This document shows, one piece after another, positions 26,992-35,259 of a stretch of 51,245 bases of DNA. Numbering within the stretch: the stretch's first letter is position 1; each line of letters opens with the position of its first letter. The notes beneath the pieces were generated by a model, which was not told the origin of the DNA, did no database searches, and saw only the letters and a list, made by a program, of their open reading frames with translations. Source of the DNA: Planctomycetia bacterium (GTDB lineage Bacteria; Planctomycetota; Planctomycetia; Pirellulales; UBA1268). The stretch is taken from contig JAIOPD010000118.1 in the NCBI GenBank assembly GCA_021414115.1, positions 1 to 51,245 on the forward strand. Direction: 5' to 3'. The translations under genes and the position numbers were made by a program.

Positions 26992-28130
26992 TGGAAGCCG
27001 TCTCGCGTGAGATCGAGCGTGCGGATGGCCGATGGAGGCGGTAGAAACCCCGAGACCGCCGTCATGACGTCTTCATAAGGGATATCGTCCACCGCCGCAC
27101 GTCCAAGCGGCCAGCGGAGATGGTCGGCTGCCCCGACGGCGGTCAGCCACCGCTCGGCGAGCGACCGCTGCACGCGGGGGGAGCGGAGCACGGCGCACGG
27201 TGTTCGCCATGGCGACCAGCGATTGGGATCGGTCGGGCCCACGAGCACCACCGCGGGGACGCCGACCGAGGCCGACAGGTGCACGAGCCCGGTATCGACG
27301 CCGATGCAGAGATGCATCCGCGCCGCGAGCGCGGCCGTGTCGGCGAGCGGCACCGCCAGCGACAAGTCGTGGGCATGCACGGCCGCGGCACCGAGAGACT
27401 CAAGCAGGCCCTGCTGGGCCGCGACGTCGGCAGGACCGCCGCTGAGCACGATCTGGCAGCCGCGGTCCTCGATCAGCCAGAGCACGAGCCGTCGCCAGCG
27501 GTCCGTCTCCCAGTGCTTGAGCGCGTCGGTCGATCGCATCGCCAGGAAAACCCGCGGCCGCCCGGCGGGCAATCGGTCGATGATCGTGGCGACGCGACTG
27601 GCCGCCTCGGGGGAAACCCAGTTCTCGTTGTGGCCGTCGTCGACGGCAAGCCGCTCGGCCCGGAGCAGGTCCAGGTAGGTCTCGACCTGGTGGCGTCCGC
27701 GACGCCGCCGCACCCGCCTGGTCAAGAGCACGCTGCTCTCGCCGGCAAACCCGACCCGCTGCGGAATGCCGGCGAGCATGGCCAGGGCGGCGGCCGACAA
27801 CGAGGGCTTGAGCAGGTAAGCCTTGGCGTATTGCCGCGACCGAAGCCACGACGCCTGGGCGGCGACACCGGCGACCGCGCCGCCGATGGTGCCACGGGAT
27901 TCCCGTCCCGGCCGGTGCCAGGGGATCAACTCGTCGACGTACGGACAGGCGGCGAGCACGGCCCGGGCGGCGCCCTGGGCACAGACGTCGATCACCGCGC
28001 CCGGGTGGGTCCGTCTGAGGTTCCGCAGAAACGGGATCGCCAGCAGCGTGTCGCCGATGTACTGCGTGCAGACCACGAGAATCCGCTTCCCGCGGCAGCC
28101 GGCACTTGCATCTCGAGGGACGGGCGTCAT
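26928..28130 (-). CDS. Glycosyltransferase family 9 (heptosyltransferase-like)
   Basis: A 400-residue GT9 enzyme of the ADP-heptose:LPS heptosyltransferase type, probably acting at the inner face of the cytoplasmic membrane in outer-membrane polysaccharide synthesis. The N-terminal Rossmann half begins KRILVVCTQYIGDTLLAIPF, and the C-terminal nucleotide-sugar site reads IGVDTGLVHLSASVGVPAVV then LVGPTDPNRWSPW. The STDALKHWETDRWRRL segment matches the family's KHW..W..L. The ATG at 28130 overlaps the TGA of the BamA-like gene (ATGA), so the two are co-translated, fitting a shared role in outer-membrane assembly. Its last 64 bases overlap the convergent flavoprotein gene. The true donor sugar is unknown. 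Confidence 0.88.
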   Translation of the reverse strand: MTPVPRDASAGCRGKRILVVCTQYIGDTLLAIPFLRNLRRTHPGAVIDVCAQGAARAVLAACPYVDELIPWHRPGRESRGTIGGAVAGVAAQASWLRSRQYAKAYLLKPSLSAAALAMLAGIPQRVGFAGESSVLLTRRVRRRRGRHQVETYLDLLRAERLAVDDGHNENWVSPEAASRVATIIDRLPAGRPRVFLAMRSTDALKHWETDRWRRLVLWLIEDRGCQIVLSGGPADVAAQQGLLESLGAAAVHAHDLSLAVPLADTAALAARMHLCIGVDTGLVHLSASVGVPAVVLVGPTDPNRWSPWRTPCAVLRSPRVQRSLAERWLTAVGAADHLRWPLGRAAVDDIPYEDVMTAVSGFLPPPSAIRTLDLTRDGFHYEMVSRAAESVSPAFSPAAD

Positions 28131-31100
28131 CGTGCGAAGCCGACGAAGAAGCTGAAGAGTTGCTTGCTGTCGTACGGGGCGTAGGCCACCGGGACGGCGA
28201 AGTCGAGCGCGATCGGCGCCGGCCCCATCGCCGGCAGCGTGATCCGCAGCCCCACGCCGGGGGCCACGCGCATGTTGTTGACCGAGACGTTCGATTCGAC
28301 GGTGCCGACGTCGGTGAAGACCACGCCGCGGAGGGTGTCGTCGGCCGTGATCGGGAACATGTATTCGATCGTGTTGAGCCACTCGAACGGACCGCCGACG
28401 ATCGCCTGGCCCCCCGTCGGTGAGTTCTGCCGGGGGCTCGCCCCGCGGAACACGAAGCCGCGGATCGTGTTGTATCCGCCCGCGAAGAAGTTGTCGTAGG
28501 CCGGCGTGTCGCTGCCCGAGAAGCCGAGCACCGAGCCGATCGAGAGCACATGCCGGCCGGAGCCGTCGGGCCGCTCGTTGAGGAGAAAATACTGCCGCGC
28601 CTCGGCGATGGCCCGGGGATACTGGAAGGTGCCGATCACCTGCTCGAACTCGAGGGTCGCGAGATGCCCCTGCGTGGGCAGGAACGGACTGTCGCGAGTG
28701 TCATGGACGAGGCCGGCGCTGAAGCCATAGACGGAGTTGGTGCCGAGCATGTTGACGATGTCGGGAGCGAGCACGCGAGGATTGAAGACGTCGACGCTCT
28801 CGCCGCGGAAGCCGGTGTTCACCGAGAGATCGGGGGCAAACTGGAACTGGTAGCCGAGGCCGATCCGGCCGCCGGTCCGGGCTTCCGCCCAGTCGTAGAA
28901 ATAACGCGTGAAGTACGAAGCCGAGAGCGACAGCCCGATCCGGGTGTCGAAGAGATACGGCTCCTGGAACGTGGCCATGTAGCGCTGCAACTGTGTGCCG
29001 GGCGCGGCCTCGAGGCGGAATCGCTGGCCGGCGCCCCGGAAGGCGGTGCCGTTCTTGATGTCATCCCAGCTCCGCGGCAGCCGCAGGATGTCGAAGTTCT
29101 GCTCGTCGACGACGATGTTGCCCACGAGGCCCGCGTTGGAGTTGACGCCGGCACCGATCATGAGTCGGCCGGTCTGCGTCTCCTCGGCGTCGACGTCGAC
29201 GATCACGTAGGGCTCCTGCCCCGGAAAAACCTGCGACGGGTCGGCGGCGAAGTCGGGCACCATCCCCGGCTGCTGGAAGGCACCCGGCTGGTTCGGATCG
29301 AACTGGGCTACGGGAGTGGCGCCGAAGGGTCCGCCGCCCGCCACGGCGGGCTGCAGGATCGGCGGCTGGCCGGGGGCACCGGGAAACCCGGGCGCCACCT
29401 GCTGCTGCACGGTGTAGACCGGGGGTGGCGGCGCGACCATGCGAGAATAGTCGAGCGTGTTGGGAGCTTGAGGCGCCAGGGCCGCTCCGCCCCAGGCCGG
29501 CTGCTGCATCGGCTGCTGCATCGGCTGCTGCTGGGGCTGCTGCACCACCGGCACCTGAAATCCCGCCTGCGGCTGGAAGCCAGGCTGGGGTGCGAAGGGC
29601 TGCTGCGGTGCGGGCGGGGCCGCGGCTGGATACTGCGGGCTTTGACCCCGCCAGACCGGCTGGGCCGCGTAGGCCGCGGGCGGGGCCGACACCGGCTTCG
29701 GCTGCGACGCTGGTGAGCCCGGTGCCGCTTCGCCCGTGCCGGCCGCCTGCTGCGGCTGATCGTGCCATTCGGCGTCGAGCACGAGATCGATCACGTGATC
29801 GGATTGGTCGTCGGCCACGCCATCGGGGCTCTGGCCACGGAAGCCGGGCGGCCGCTGCGGCTCGGGTTCCTGGGCCACACGGGTGTCGGCGGGATCGGGC
29901 TTGGAGAAGACGATCTTCGGCCCCTCTCCCTTCGACGCGTCGGCAAGGAACAGGCTGCTCGACTTCAGCCGCCGCTCGTCGTCACGAAGCTTGCGGATGT
30001 CGAGGATGTCGCCGGGTCGCAGCGAGAGGCGGTTGAGCACCGTGCTGTGCCGGGTGTGCGGGTGCTCGCCACGGATCCGCACGTTGATCTTGCCGACGCG
30101 GTAGCGCTGCCCCTCGGTCACGTTGTAGACGAGGTCGAGCTGACCGGGCTCCTCGAGAAACCGTGGATCGGCGCGGATGTCGGCGAACACGAAGCCTCGG
30201 CCGCCGTAGATGTCGCGGATCAGGTTCAGGTCGGCGTCCATCTTCGACTGGTTGAAGTGCTCGCCCCCCTTGAGCTTGATGTCACGCTCGAGAAACTCCG
30301 TCTTGAACCGGCTATTCCCCACGAAGGAGACGTTGCGGACCGTATACCGGGGCCCCTCGTTGATCACGAACGTCAGGTGCGTCCAGGCCCGCTGCCCCTC
30401 GTGAACGACCTCGACCTCGCGGCCCACCTTCGCCTGGAAGAAGCCGAGGCTCCGGTAATAGGCGGTCAGCGTTTCGACATCCTGCTCGATCACCTCGCGG
30501 TCGACGTTGCCGCCGATCAGCCAAAAGACGCCGGGCTTCGACTTGATCTGGGTCAGCAGTCGCGCGTCGCTGGCGATCGTGTTGCCCACGAAACTCGTCC
30601 ACAGCGCCTTGCGGTTGAGCCCCTCGTCGATGAGAAACACGGCCCCCTTGTCGCCGGCCTTGTCGCCCTCGACCGTGGTCACCCGCGCCGCCTCGTAGCC
30701 CTTCTCGTGGTAGTGCGACTCGATCCGGCGCCGCGCTTCCTCGACCACGTAGGGATCCATCGCATCGCCAACGTCGATCTCCGCCTGCTTGCGGAGGGAG
30801 CGGGTGGTCATCCGGTCGTTGCCTACGTATTTCACGTAGCGGAGCATGGGCCGTTCGACGACCTGGAAGATCACGACCATCCCCTCCGCGACCCGGACAT
30901 ACTTCGGGTGCACGTCGACGAACTTCCGCGAGCGGTGGAGCGTGCGCACGTCGTCCTCGATCGCCTGGGCATCGAAGATCTGCCCGGCGCGGGTGACGAG
31001 TTTCGGGAGCTTCGACACGTCGGTGGCGTGGTTGCCTTCGATCCGCACCTCCACGATCACGTCGGCCGGGTTGGCCTTCGCCGCGGCGGTCGGCGCGTCC

Positions 31101-31237
31101 GCCCCGGTGGCGACCGGTGGCAATGGCAGCGGCTCGGCGGCAGGCTGGGCTCTGGCCGGCACGACGGCCATGCACACGGTCAGCGCAGCGAAGAGCCGAG
31201 GCGAAAGACGTCGGATCGGAGTGACACGCGTGGCCAT
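28127..31237 (-). CDS. bamA: BamA/Omp85 outer-membrane assembly protein with Pro/Gln-rich insert
   Basis: A 1036-residue Omp85 protein that would fold beta-barrel proteins into the outer membrane. The ATG at 31237 (MATRVTPIRRLSPRLF) gives a signal peptide ending at VPARA. Residues about 58-440 hold successive POTRA domains (VEVRIEGNHATDVSKL, RYVKYVGNDRMTTRSL, VRNVSFVGNSRFKTEF and RVGKINVRIRGEHP). The C-terminal 16-strand barrel starts near residue 675 with a GRLMIGAGVNSNAGLVG strand and includes GGYNTIRGFVFRG (the family's VRGF/IRGF motif) and ends in FFVGFAR. Between the two, about residues 445-672, lies a low-complexity stretch rich in Pro, Gln and Ala with QQPMQQPMQQP repeats, absent from proteobacterial BamA. 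The GT9 gene downstream is translationally coupled. Confidence 0.92.
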   Translation of the reverse strand: MATRVTPIRRLSPRLFAALTVCMAVVPARAQPAAEPLPLPPVATGADAPTAAAKANPADVIVEVRIEGNHATDVSKLPKLVTRAGQIFDAQAIEDDVRTLHRSRKFVDVHPKYVRVAEGMVVIFQVVERPMLRYVKYVGNDRMTTRSLRKQAEIDVGDAMDPYVVEEARRRIESHYHEKGYEAARVTTVEGDKAGDKGAVFLIDEGLNRKALWTSFVGNTIASDARLLTQIKSKPGVFWLIGGNVDREVIEQDVETLTAYYRSLGFFQAKVGREVEVVHEGQRAWTHLTFVINEGPRYTVRNVSFVGNSRFKTEFLERDIKLKGGEHFNQSKMDADLNLIRDIYGGRGFVFADIRADPRFLEEPGQLDLVYNVTEGQRYRVGKINVRIRGEHPHTRHSTVLNRLSLRPGDILDIRKLRDDERRLKSSSLFLADASKGEGPKIVFSKPDPADTRVAQEPEPQRPPGFRGQSPDGVADDQSDHVIDLVLDAEWHDQPQQAAGTGEAAPGSPASQPKPVSAPPAAYAAQPVWRGQSPQYPAAAPPAPQQPFAPQPGFQPQAGFQVPVVQQPQQQPMQQPMQQPAWGGAALAPQAPNTLDYSRMVAPPPPVYTVQQQVAPGFPGAPGQPPILQPAVAGGGPFGATPVAQFDPNQPGAFQQPGMVPDFAADPSQVFPGQEPYVIVDVDAEETQTGRLMIGAGVNSNAGLVGNIVVDEQNFDILRLPRSWDDIKNGTAFRGAGQRFRLEAAPGTQLQRYMATFQEPYLFDTRIGLSLSASYFTRYFYDWAEARTGGRIGLGYQFQFAPDLSVNTGFRGESVDVFNPRVLAPDIVNMLGTNSVYGFSAGLVHDTRDSPFLPTQGHLATLEFEQVIGTFQYPRAIAEARQYFLLNERPDGSGRHVLSIGSVLGFSGSDTPAYDNFFAGGYNTIRGFVFRGASPRQNSPTGGQAIVGGPFEWLNTIEYMFPITADDTLRGVVFTDVGTVESNVSVNNMRVAPGVGLRITLPAMGPAPIALDFAVPVAYAPYDSKQLFSFFVGFAR

Positions 31238-31417
31238 CGAGGGTGCAGTTGCCCGGGGTGTGGCGGCGGAGGCCCGGGAGAGATACTGGAGCCCACGACG
31301 CCGCCACAAGCCGAAAAGCCGGCCTGGAACCAACTGTTCGCGGTGAGTTGGGCCGCGGACGAGGGAAAACCGCGACCAAGAGGCCGCTTTCGCCGCCTCT
31401 TGCCCAGACGACGATTC

Positions 31418-31434
31418 TTGACTCGGCCAGTCAA
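31418..31434. promoter_or_regulatory. 17-base palindrome in a divergent promoter region
   Basis: TTGACTCGGCCAGTCAA is a perfect dyad (six-base arms, five-base centre) between the divergent bamA and Sua5-fusion genes. Each arm reads TTGACT, a good -35 hexamer, on its own strand. On the plus strand a weak TACTTT lies 18 bases further on. It could be an operator or overlapping divergent promoters. Confidence 0.35.
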
Positions 31435-31463
31435 ACCGGAGTACTTTTCTGAGGTCTCAGTGA

Positions 31464-32669
31464 ATGCCAGCCGGTTTGACGAGGAATCGGCGCTTCCGTT
31501 CCTCGGCTGTTCAGGCCGCCGGCCCCATCATGCCGCCGATGGTCATCGATCTGCGCCGCACCGAGGATGCCCGTGATGTCGTGCATCGCGCGGTCCAGGC
31601 GCTTGCCGAGGGCCACTGCGTCGCCTTTCCGACAGAGACCGATTACGTCGTGGCGGCCAGCGCCCGTTCGGCGCAGGCGACAAGCCGTCTTGGCGGCATC
31701 GTGACCGTGCGGGAAGGCGAGCCGCTCCTCACGCTCGCGCTCAAGAGCGCCGACGAGGCGCTCGACTGGGCACCGCGGATCTCGTCGGTCGGCCGCCGCC
31801 TGGCCCGCCGCTGCTGGCCGGGGCCGGTGTCGATGCTCATTCCCGACGACCACGCCGAAAGTCTCGTGCACCGGCTTCCCGAGGCGTCGCGGTCCGCGAT
31901 CGTCGGTGGGGGGAGGCTCCGGCTCCGGATTCCCGGGCACCCGATGCTCGCCGACTGCATGCGGATGCTCGCCGGACCGGTCGTGCTCGCGGAACCAGGG
32001 AACGCTGATGCGGGTCAGGCCGTCACCGCGGCCGAGGTCATCGACCGCTGCCCGGCCGCACTGGCCATGGTGATCGACGACGGCCGCACCCGCTATGCGC
32101 AGCCTGCCTCGACGATCGAACTCGATGGCGATTCGTTCCGGGTGATCCGGCCGGGCGTGGTCAGCGAGGAGACGCTGCGGCGGCTCTCGAGCCTCATGGT
32201 ACTCTTCGTCTGCACCGGCAACACGTGCCGCAGCCCGATGGCCGAGGCGCTGTTTCGCGTGATGGTGGCCGAGCGACTCGGCTGCCGACCCGACGAGGTC
32301 GAAAGGCACGGCGTGGTGGTGTCGAGCGCCGGCCTCGCTGCCTGGGGGGGCGGCCCCGCGAGCGTCAACGCCGTCGAGGCGATGTCCGAGATGGGCGCCG
32401 ACCTGGGCGGCCACGAGAGTCAGCCGCTCACCGAGTCGCTCGTGTCGCAGGCCGACGTCATCCTGACGATGACGACGGCACACCGGGCCGCAATCCTCGC
32501 CCAGTTCCCCGGGGCGGGCGGCCGCGTGGCCATGCTCTCGCCGGACCGCCGCGATGTGCTCGATCCCGTCGGCGGGCCCCTCGAGACCTACCGAAAATGT
32601 GCCCGCCAGATCCACGGGCATTTGGTCGCCAGAATGGATACACTCGGGATCGAGCGGCGGTTCGCGTGA
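31464..32669 (+). CDS. Sua5/YrdC domain fused to arginine-phosphatase-like LMW phosphatase
   Basis: A 401-residue fusion. Residues about 26-235 form a Sua5/YciO/YrdC domain, the threonylcarbamoyl-AMP synthase fold used for tRNA t6A. FPTETDYV, WPGPVSML and LRLRIPGHPML match the family, but the ATP-binding KxR segment is replaced by TVREGEPLLTLAL. Residues 245-401 form a low-molecular-weight phosphatase with the loop C250-T-G-N-T-C-R256-S and a distal DVLDPVGG aspartate. In Bacillus YwlE, Thr at the fifth loop position (here T254) marks protein-arginine phosphatases. Bacillus has the same gene order as separate genes (sua5, ywlE, rpiB). The ATG at 31464 follows GAGG by nine bases; 31530 and 31539 are in-frame alternatives. 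An in-frame ATG at 32196 lies exactly at the natural start of the phosphatase. Confidence 0.85.
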   Translation: MPAGLTRNRRFRSSAVQAAGPIMPPMVIDLRRTEDARDVVHRAVQALAEGHCVAFPTETDYVVAASARSAQATSRLGGIVTVREGEPLLTLALKSADEALDWAPRISSVGRRLARRCWPGPVSMLIPDDHAESLVHRLPEASRSAIVGGGRLRLRIPGHPMLADCMRMLAGPVVLAEPGNADAGQAVTAAEVIDRCPAALAMVIDDGRTRYAQPASTIELDGDSFRVIRPGVVSEETLRRLSSLMVLFVCTGNTCRSPMAEALFRVMVAERLGCRPDEVERHGVVVSSAGLAAWGGGPASVNAVEAMSEMGADLGGHESQPLTESLVSQADVILTMTTAHRAAILAQFPGAGGRVAMLSPDRRDVLDPVGGPLETYRKCARQIHGHLVARMDTLGIERRFA

Positions 32670-32722
32670 CCCGCCGAGACGGCAGTGGACCGGCGGTCGA
32701 GGGCGCGGGAGTTTCGGGACCC

Positions 32723-33202
32723 ATGCGGATTGCAGTTGGCAGCGATCATCGGGGCGTGGCTGCACGCCGGCGGCTCATCGGGCTTCTCGAGCGGATTGGC
32801 AACGAGGTGATCGATTGCGGCTCCGACGGTGAGCAGGCGGTCGACTATCCCGACATCGCCGCCGACGTTGCCCGCCGCGTGAGCAATGCGACCGTCGACC
32901 GCGGCATCCTGCTCTGCTGCACGGGCGTGGGCATGTCGATCGCCGCCAACAAAATCCCGGGCGTCAGGGCAGCCACCTGCCACGACGAGGTCACGGCCGA
33001 GATGAGCCGTCGCCACAACGACCTCAACGTCCTCTGTCTGTCGGCAGAACTGATCGGCCCCGAGGTGCAGGACAAGATCATTCGCACCTGGCTCTCCACG
33101 CCGTTCGAGGGGGGCCGCCACGCCCGCCGCGTGGCAAAGATCGCGGCGCTCGAGACCCACTGCACGGACGGAAAAGCCAGCCCCTCCCACGCCGCCGGCT
33201 GA
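32723..33202 (+). CDS. rpiB: Ribose-5-phosphate isomerase B
   Basis: A 159-residue RpiB/LacAB-family isomerase that interconverts ribose 5-phosphate and ribulose 5-phosphate in the pentose phosphate pathway. The product starts MRIAVGSDHRGVAAR, the family's phosphate-binding N-terminus. The catalytic cysteine is in LLC-C66-TGVGMSIAANK, and the NVLCLSAELIG and RHARRVAKI segments follow as expected. It is 53 bases downstream of the Sua5-phosphatase fusion on the same strand, an order that parallels the sua5-ywlE-rpiB cluster of Bacillus. The C-terminal tail (about 15 residues, CTDGKASPSHAAG) is longer than usual and probably disordered. A tandem hairpin immediately follows the stop codon. Confidence 0.95.
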   Translation: MRIAVGSDHRGVAARRRLIGLLERIGNEVIDCGSDGEQAVDYPDIAADVARRVSNATVDRGILLCCTGVGMSIAANKIPGVRAATCHDEVTAEMSRRHNDLNVLCLSAELIGPEVQDKIIRTWLSTPFEGGRHARRVAKIAALETHCTDGKASPSHAAG

Positions 33203-33268
33203 CGACAACACAGCCGCCGTGGCCCCGGTAAACGGGGCCGCCGTGGGGAACGGCGGAAAGTCGTCGTG
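33201..33268 (+). terminator. Tandem GC-rich hairpins after rpiB
   Basis: GGCCCCG-GTAAA-CGGGGCC (33221-33239) is a perfect 7-base-pair hairpin. It abuts CCGCCGT-GGGGA-ACGGCGG (33238-33256), also perfect, sharing two bases. Flanking GACGAC (33201) and GTCGTC (33261) could close the whole into one compound structure. There is no U-tract, so a Rho-independent terminator of the classical form is not shown. Confidence 0.5.
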
Positions 33269-33327
33269 TCGTAACGGTCGTATCGCCGCCGGCCGCGAAA
33301 AGGCCGAAAAAAACCGCTCAAAATTCA

Positions 33328-33355
33328 TTGAAGCGGTGAATGGCGTTGGTATCGT
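33328..33355 (+). promoter_or_regulatory. Weak candidate promoter before the 33424 gene
   Basis: TTGAAG (33328-33333) and TATCGT (33350-33355) are 16 bases apart inside the only AT-richer patch of this gap, about 70 bases before the start codon. The match is partial. Confidence 0.25.
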
Positions 33356-33423
33356 CGGGTCTGCACATCGGCGGCCTGACTCGTTGTCGGCCGCCGGCGA
33401 CAGCCTCGAGGAACCAGCCCGGC

Positions 33424-33993
33424 ATGCCTCTCGCACATCATCCCGAACCGGAAGAGATCGAGTGCCTGCTCCGCAACGGCGAGTTGCGGACGGCGATCGA
33501 ACCGTACGTCGACGAATCGATCTGGGAGATCGACTTCCGCAGCCTCCCCACGCCCGCCGAAAACCGATTTCTCGAATCGATGCTCGCCTGGGAGTTGGCG
33601 CCGCTGACGCCGTTGGCCCGCTGGTTCGAGCCGCAGCTGGCGCTGCAGCCTGCCTGCACGCTCGATGACGAGCAGCTGCACGAACGGCTCTGGCGGACGA
33701 TCGAGACGCTCTACGAGAAGCGGATCGTCCTCGACTTCACGGATCATCTCTCTGACCGTGAGCTCTACATGCTGATCCGCCGGGACATCCTTCCGGCGAA
33801 GATCAAGCAGGTCGACATCCCCGACAACTACGTCCACTGGGACTGCAGCGCCACCAGTGACGGCGACCAGACGGCCTGGCTCGTCTACTACGCCTGCGAC
33901 GAGGAGCGGGAGGAGTGGCGGCTGGAGGAAGGCCGCGAACTTCCGCCGAAGCAGGTGCCCGCCTTCCCGCGGGCGCTCCCCGTGGCCCCGTAG
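33424..33993 (+). CDS. Conserved-looking cytoplasmic protein of unknown function
   Basis: A 189-residue soluble protein I do not recognise. The ATG at 33424 gives MPLAHHPEPEEIECLL; upstream in-frame codons to 33340 run into the AT-rich promoter-like patch. The sequence is acidic, helical in its first two thirds (TPAENRFLESMLAWELAPLTPLA compressed, then LHERLWRTIETLYEKRI) and ends in a Trp/Tyr-rich beta segment (NYVHWDCSA, TAWLVYYACDEE) and a Pro-rich tail. There is no signal peptide or membrane segment. The layout, without any nucleotide-binding or metal motif, gives no function. It lies between rpiB and an exported helical-repeat protein and has 154 bases before the next gene. Confidence 0.75.
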   Translation: MPLAHHPEPEEIECLLRNGELRTAIEPYVDESIWEIDFRSLPTPAENRFLESMLAWELAPLTPLARWFEPQLALQPACTLDDEQLHERLWRTIETLYEKRIVLDFTDHLSDRELYMLIRRDILPAKIKQVDIPDNYVHWDCSATSDGDQTAWLVYYACDEEREEWRLEEGRELPPKQVPAFPRALPVAP

Positions 33994-34147
33994 ATCGCCC
34001 TTCGCTGAGGCCGTTCGCCGGGCTCGGGGGCGGCGAAAACTTCCCCGCCGCCGGGACGTCCGGCGAGTTGGCTGGCGGGGCACGCCATGCCTATGCTTCC
34101 TCGACGCGGCATCTGCCGCCACACCGCGCCTCCACGGGGAATCAGCC

Positions 34148-35254
34148 ATGCCGTTCGCCTTTCGACCACTCGTGCTCGTCCTCGCGGTGGCGGCAGCCGG
34201 CGGCCCGTCGGCGGCCCGGGCCGCCGATCCCGCCGCGATCCGCGCCGCGCTCGCAAAAGGTGCGGCTTTCCTCGTGGAGAAGGAGCAGGCCGACGACGGC
34301 AGCTTCTCGGCAGACGTCGGTCCGGCCGTCACGGCCCTCGCCGTGACGGCCATGGTCCGCGGGGGCATGCCGGTCGACGCACCGCCGGTGAAGAAGGGCC
34401 TCGCCTACCTGCTCTCGTTCCGGCAGCCCGACGGCGGCATCTACGCCCCCGGCTCCCCGGTCGCCAACTACGAGACCTCGATCGCGATGCTGGCGTTGGC
34501 TACGTGCAACGCCAGCGGCGGCCTCGCCGACGAGATCAAAGGAACGGCCGAGTTCGTCAAGAAACTGCAGTGGGACGACGGCGAGAACAAGGGCAAAGGA
34601 GATCCGGCCTACGGCGGCGCCGGTTACGGCAAGAAGTCGCGTCCCGACCTCTCCAACACGCAGTTCATGATCGAGGCCCTGCGGACCGTGGGCACCAGTG
34701 AGAACGACCCGGCGATCCAGCGGGCCTTGGAGTTCGTGTCACGGACGCAGAACCTGCCCGGGCCTCACAATCCGCTCCCGTTTGCGGAGAAGAATCCCGA
34801 CGGTGGCTTCTACTACACCCCCGCGGCCGGCGGCGAGAGCCAGGCGGGCACCACGCCCGAAGGCGGTCTGCGGAGCTACGGGTCGATGACCTACGCCGGC
34901 CTGAAGAGCATGATCTTCGCCGGCCTCACGAAGGATGATCCGCGGGTCAAGGCGGCGATCGCGTGGCTCCAGAAGCACTACACCTTCGAAGAGAATCCCG
35001 GCATGGGTCAGGCCGGGCTTTTTTATTACTTCCACACCGCCGCCAAGGCCCTCGACACGCTGGGCGTCGAGTCCTTCACCGACTCCGCCGGTCACGAGCA
35101 CCGCTGGCGGGAGGAACTCTCGACCGCGCTTTTGTCGCGACAGCGGGAGGACGGCTCCTGGGTGAACGCAAACGAGCGCTGGATGGAGGGGGAGAAGGAC
35201 CTCGTCACGAGCTACGCCCTGCTCGCCCTGTCATATTGCCTGCCGAAGGAATGA
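34148..35254 (+). CDS. Exported prenyltransferase/squalene-cyclase repeat protein
   Basis: A 368-residue exported protein built of alpha-alpha hairpin repeats of the terpene-cyclase/prenyltransferase fold. The ATG at 34148 starts a signal peptide ending at AARA-A. QW-like repeats recur: EQADDGSFSADVGPAVTAL, RQPDGGIYAPG followed by YETSIAMLAL, GYGKKSRPDLSNTQFMIEAL, KNPDGGFYYTP followed by GSMTYAGLKSM, and QREDGSWVNANERW followed by SYALLALSY. The catalytic DxDD of squalene-hopene cyclases is not evident, and the protein is about half the length of a cyclase and secreted, so an enzymatic role in terpenes is unlikely. Planctomycetes carry many such exported proteins of unknown role. The neighbour to the right is convergent and its stop lies 5 bases away. 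Confidence 0.85.
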   Translation: MPFAFRPLVLVLAVAAAGGPSAARAADPAAIRAALAKGAAFLVEKEQADDGSFSADVGPAVTALAVTAMVRGGMPVDAPPVKKGLAYLLSFRQPDGGIYAPGSPVANYETSIAMLALATCNASGGLADEIKGTAEFVKKLQWDDGENKGKGDPAYGGAGYGKKSRPDLSNTQFMIEALRTVGTSENDPAIQRALEFVSRTQNLPGPHNPLPFAEKNPDGGFYYTPAAGGESQAGTTPEGGLRSYGSMTYAGLKSMIFAGLTKDDPRVKAAIAWLQKHYTFEENPGMGQAGLFYYFHTAAKALDTLGVESFTDSAGHEHRWREELSTALLSRQREDGSWVNANERWMEGEKDLVTSYALLALSYCLPKE

Positions 35255-35259
35255 CCGCC

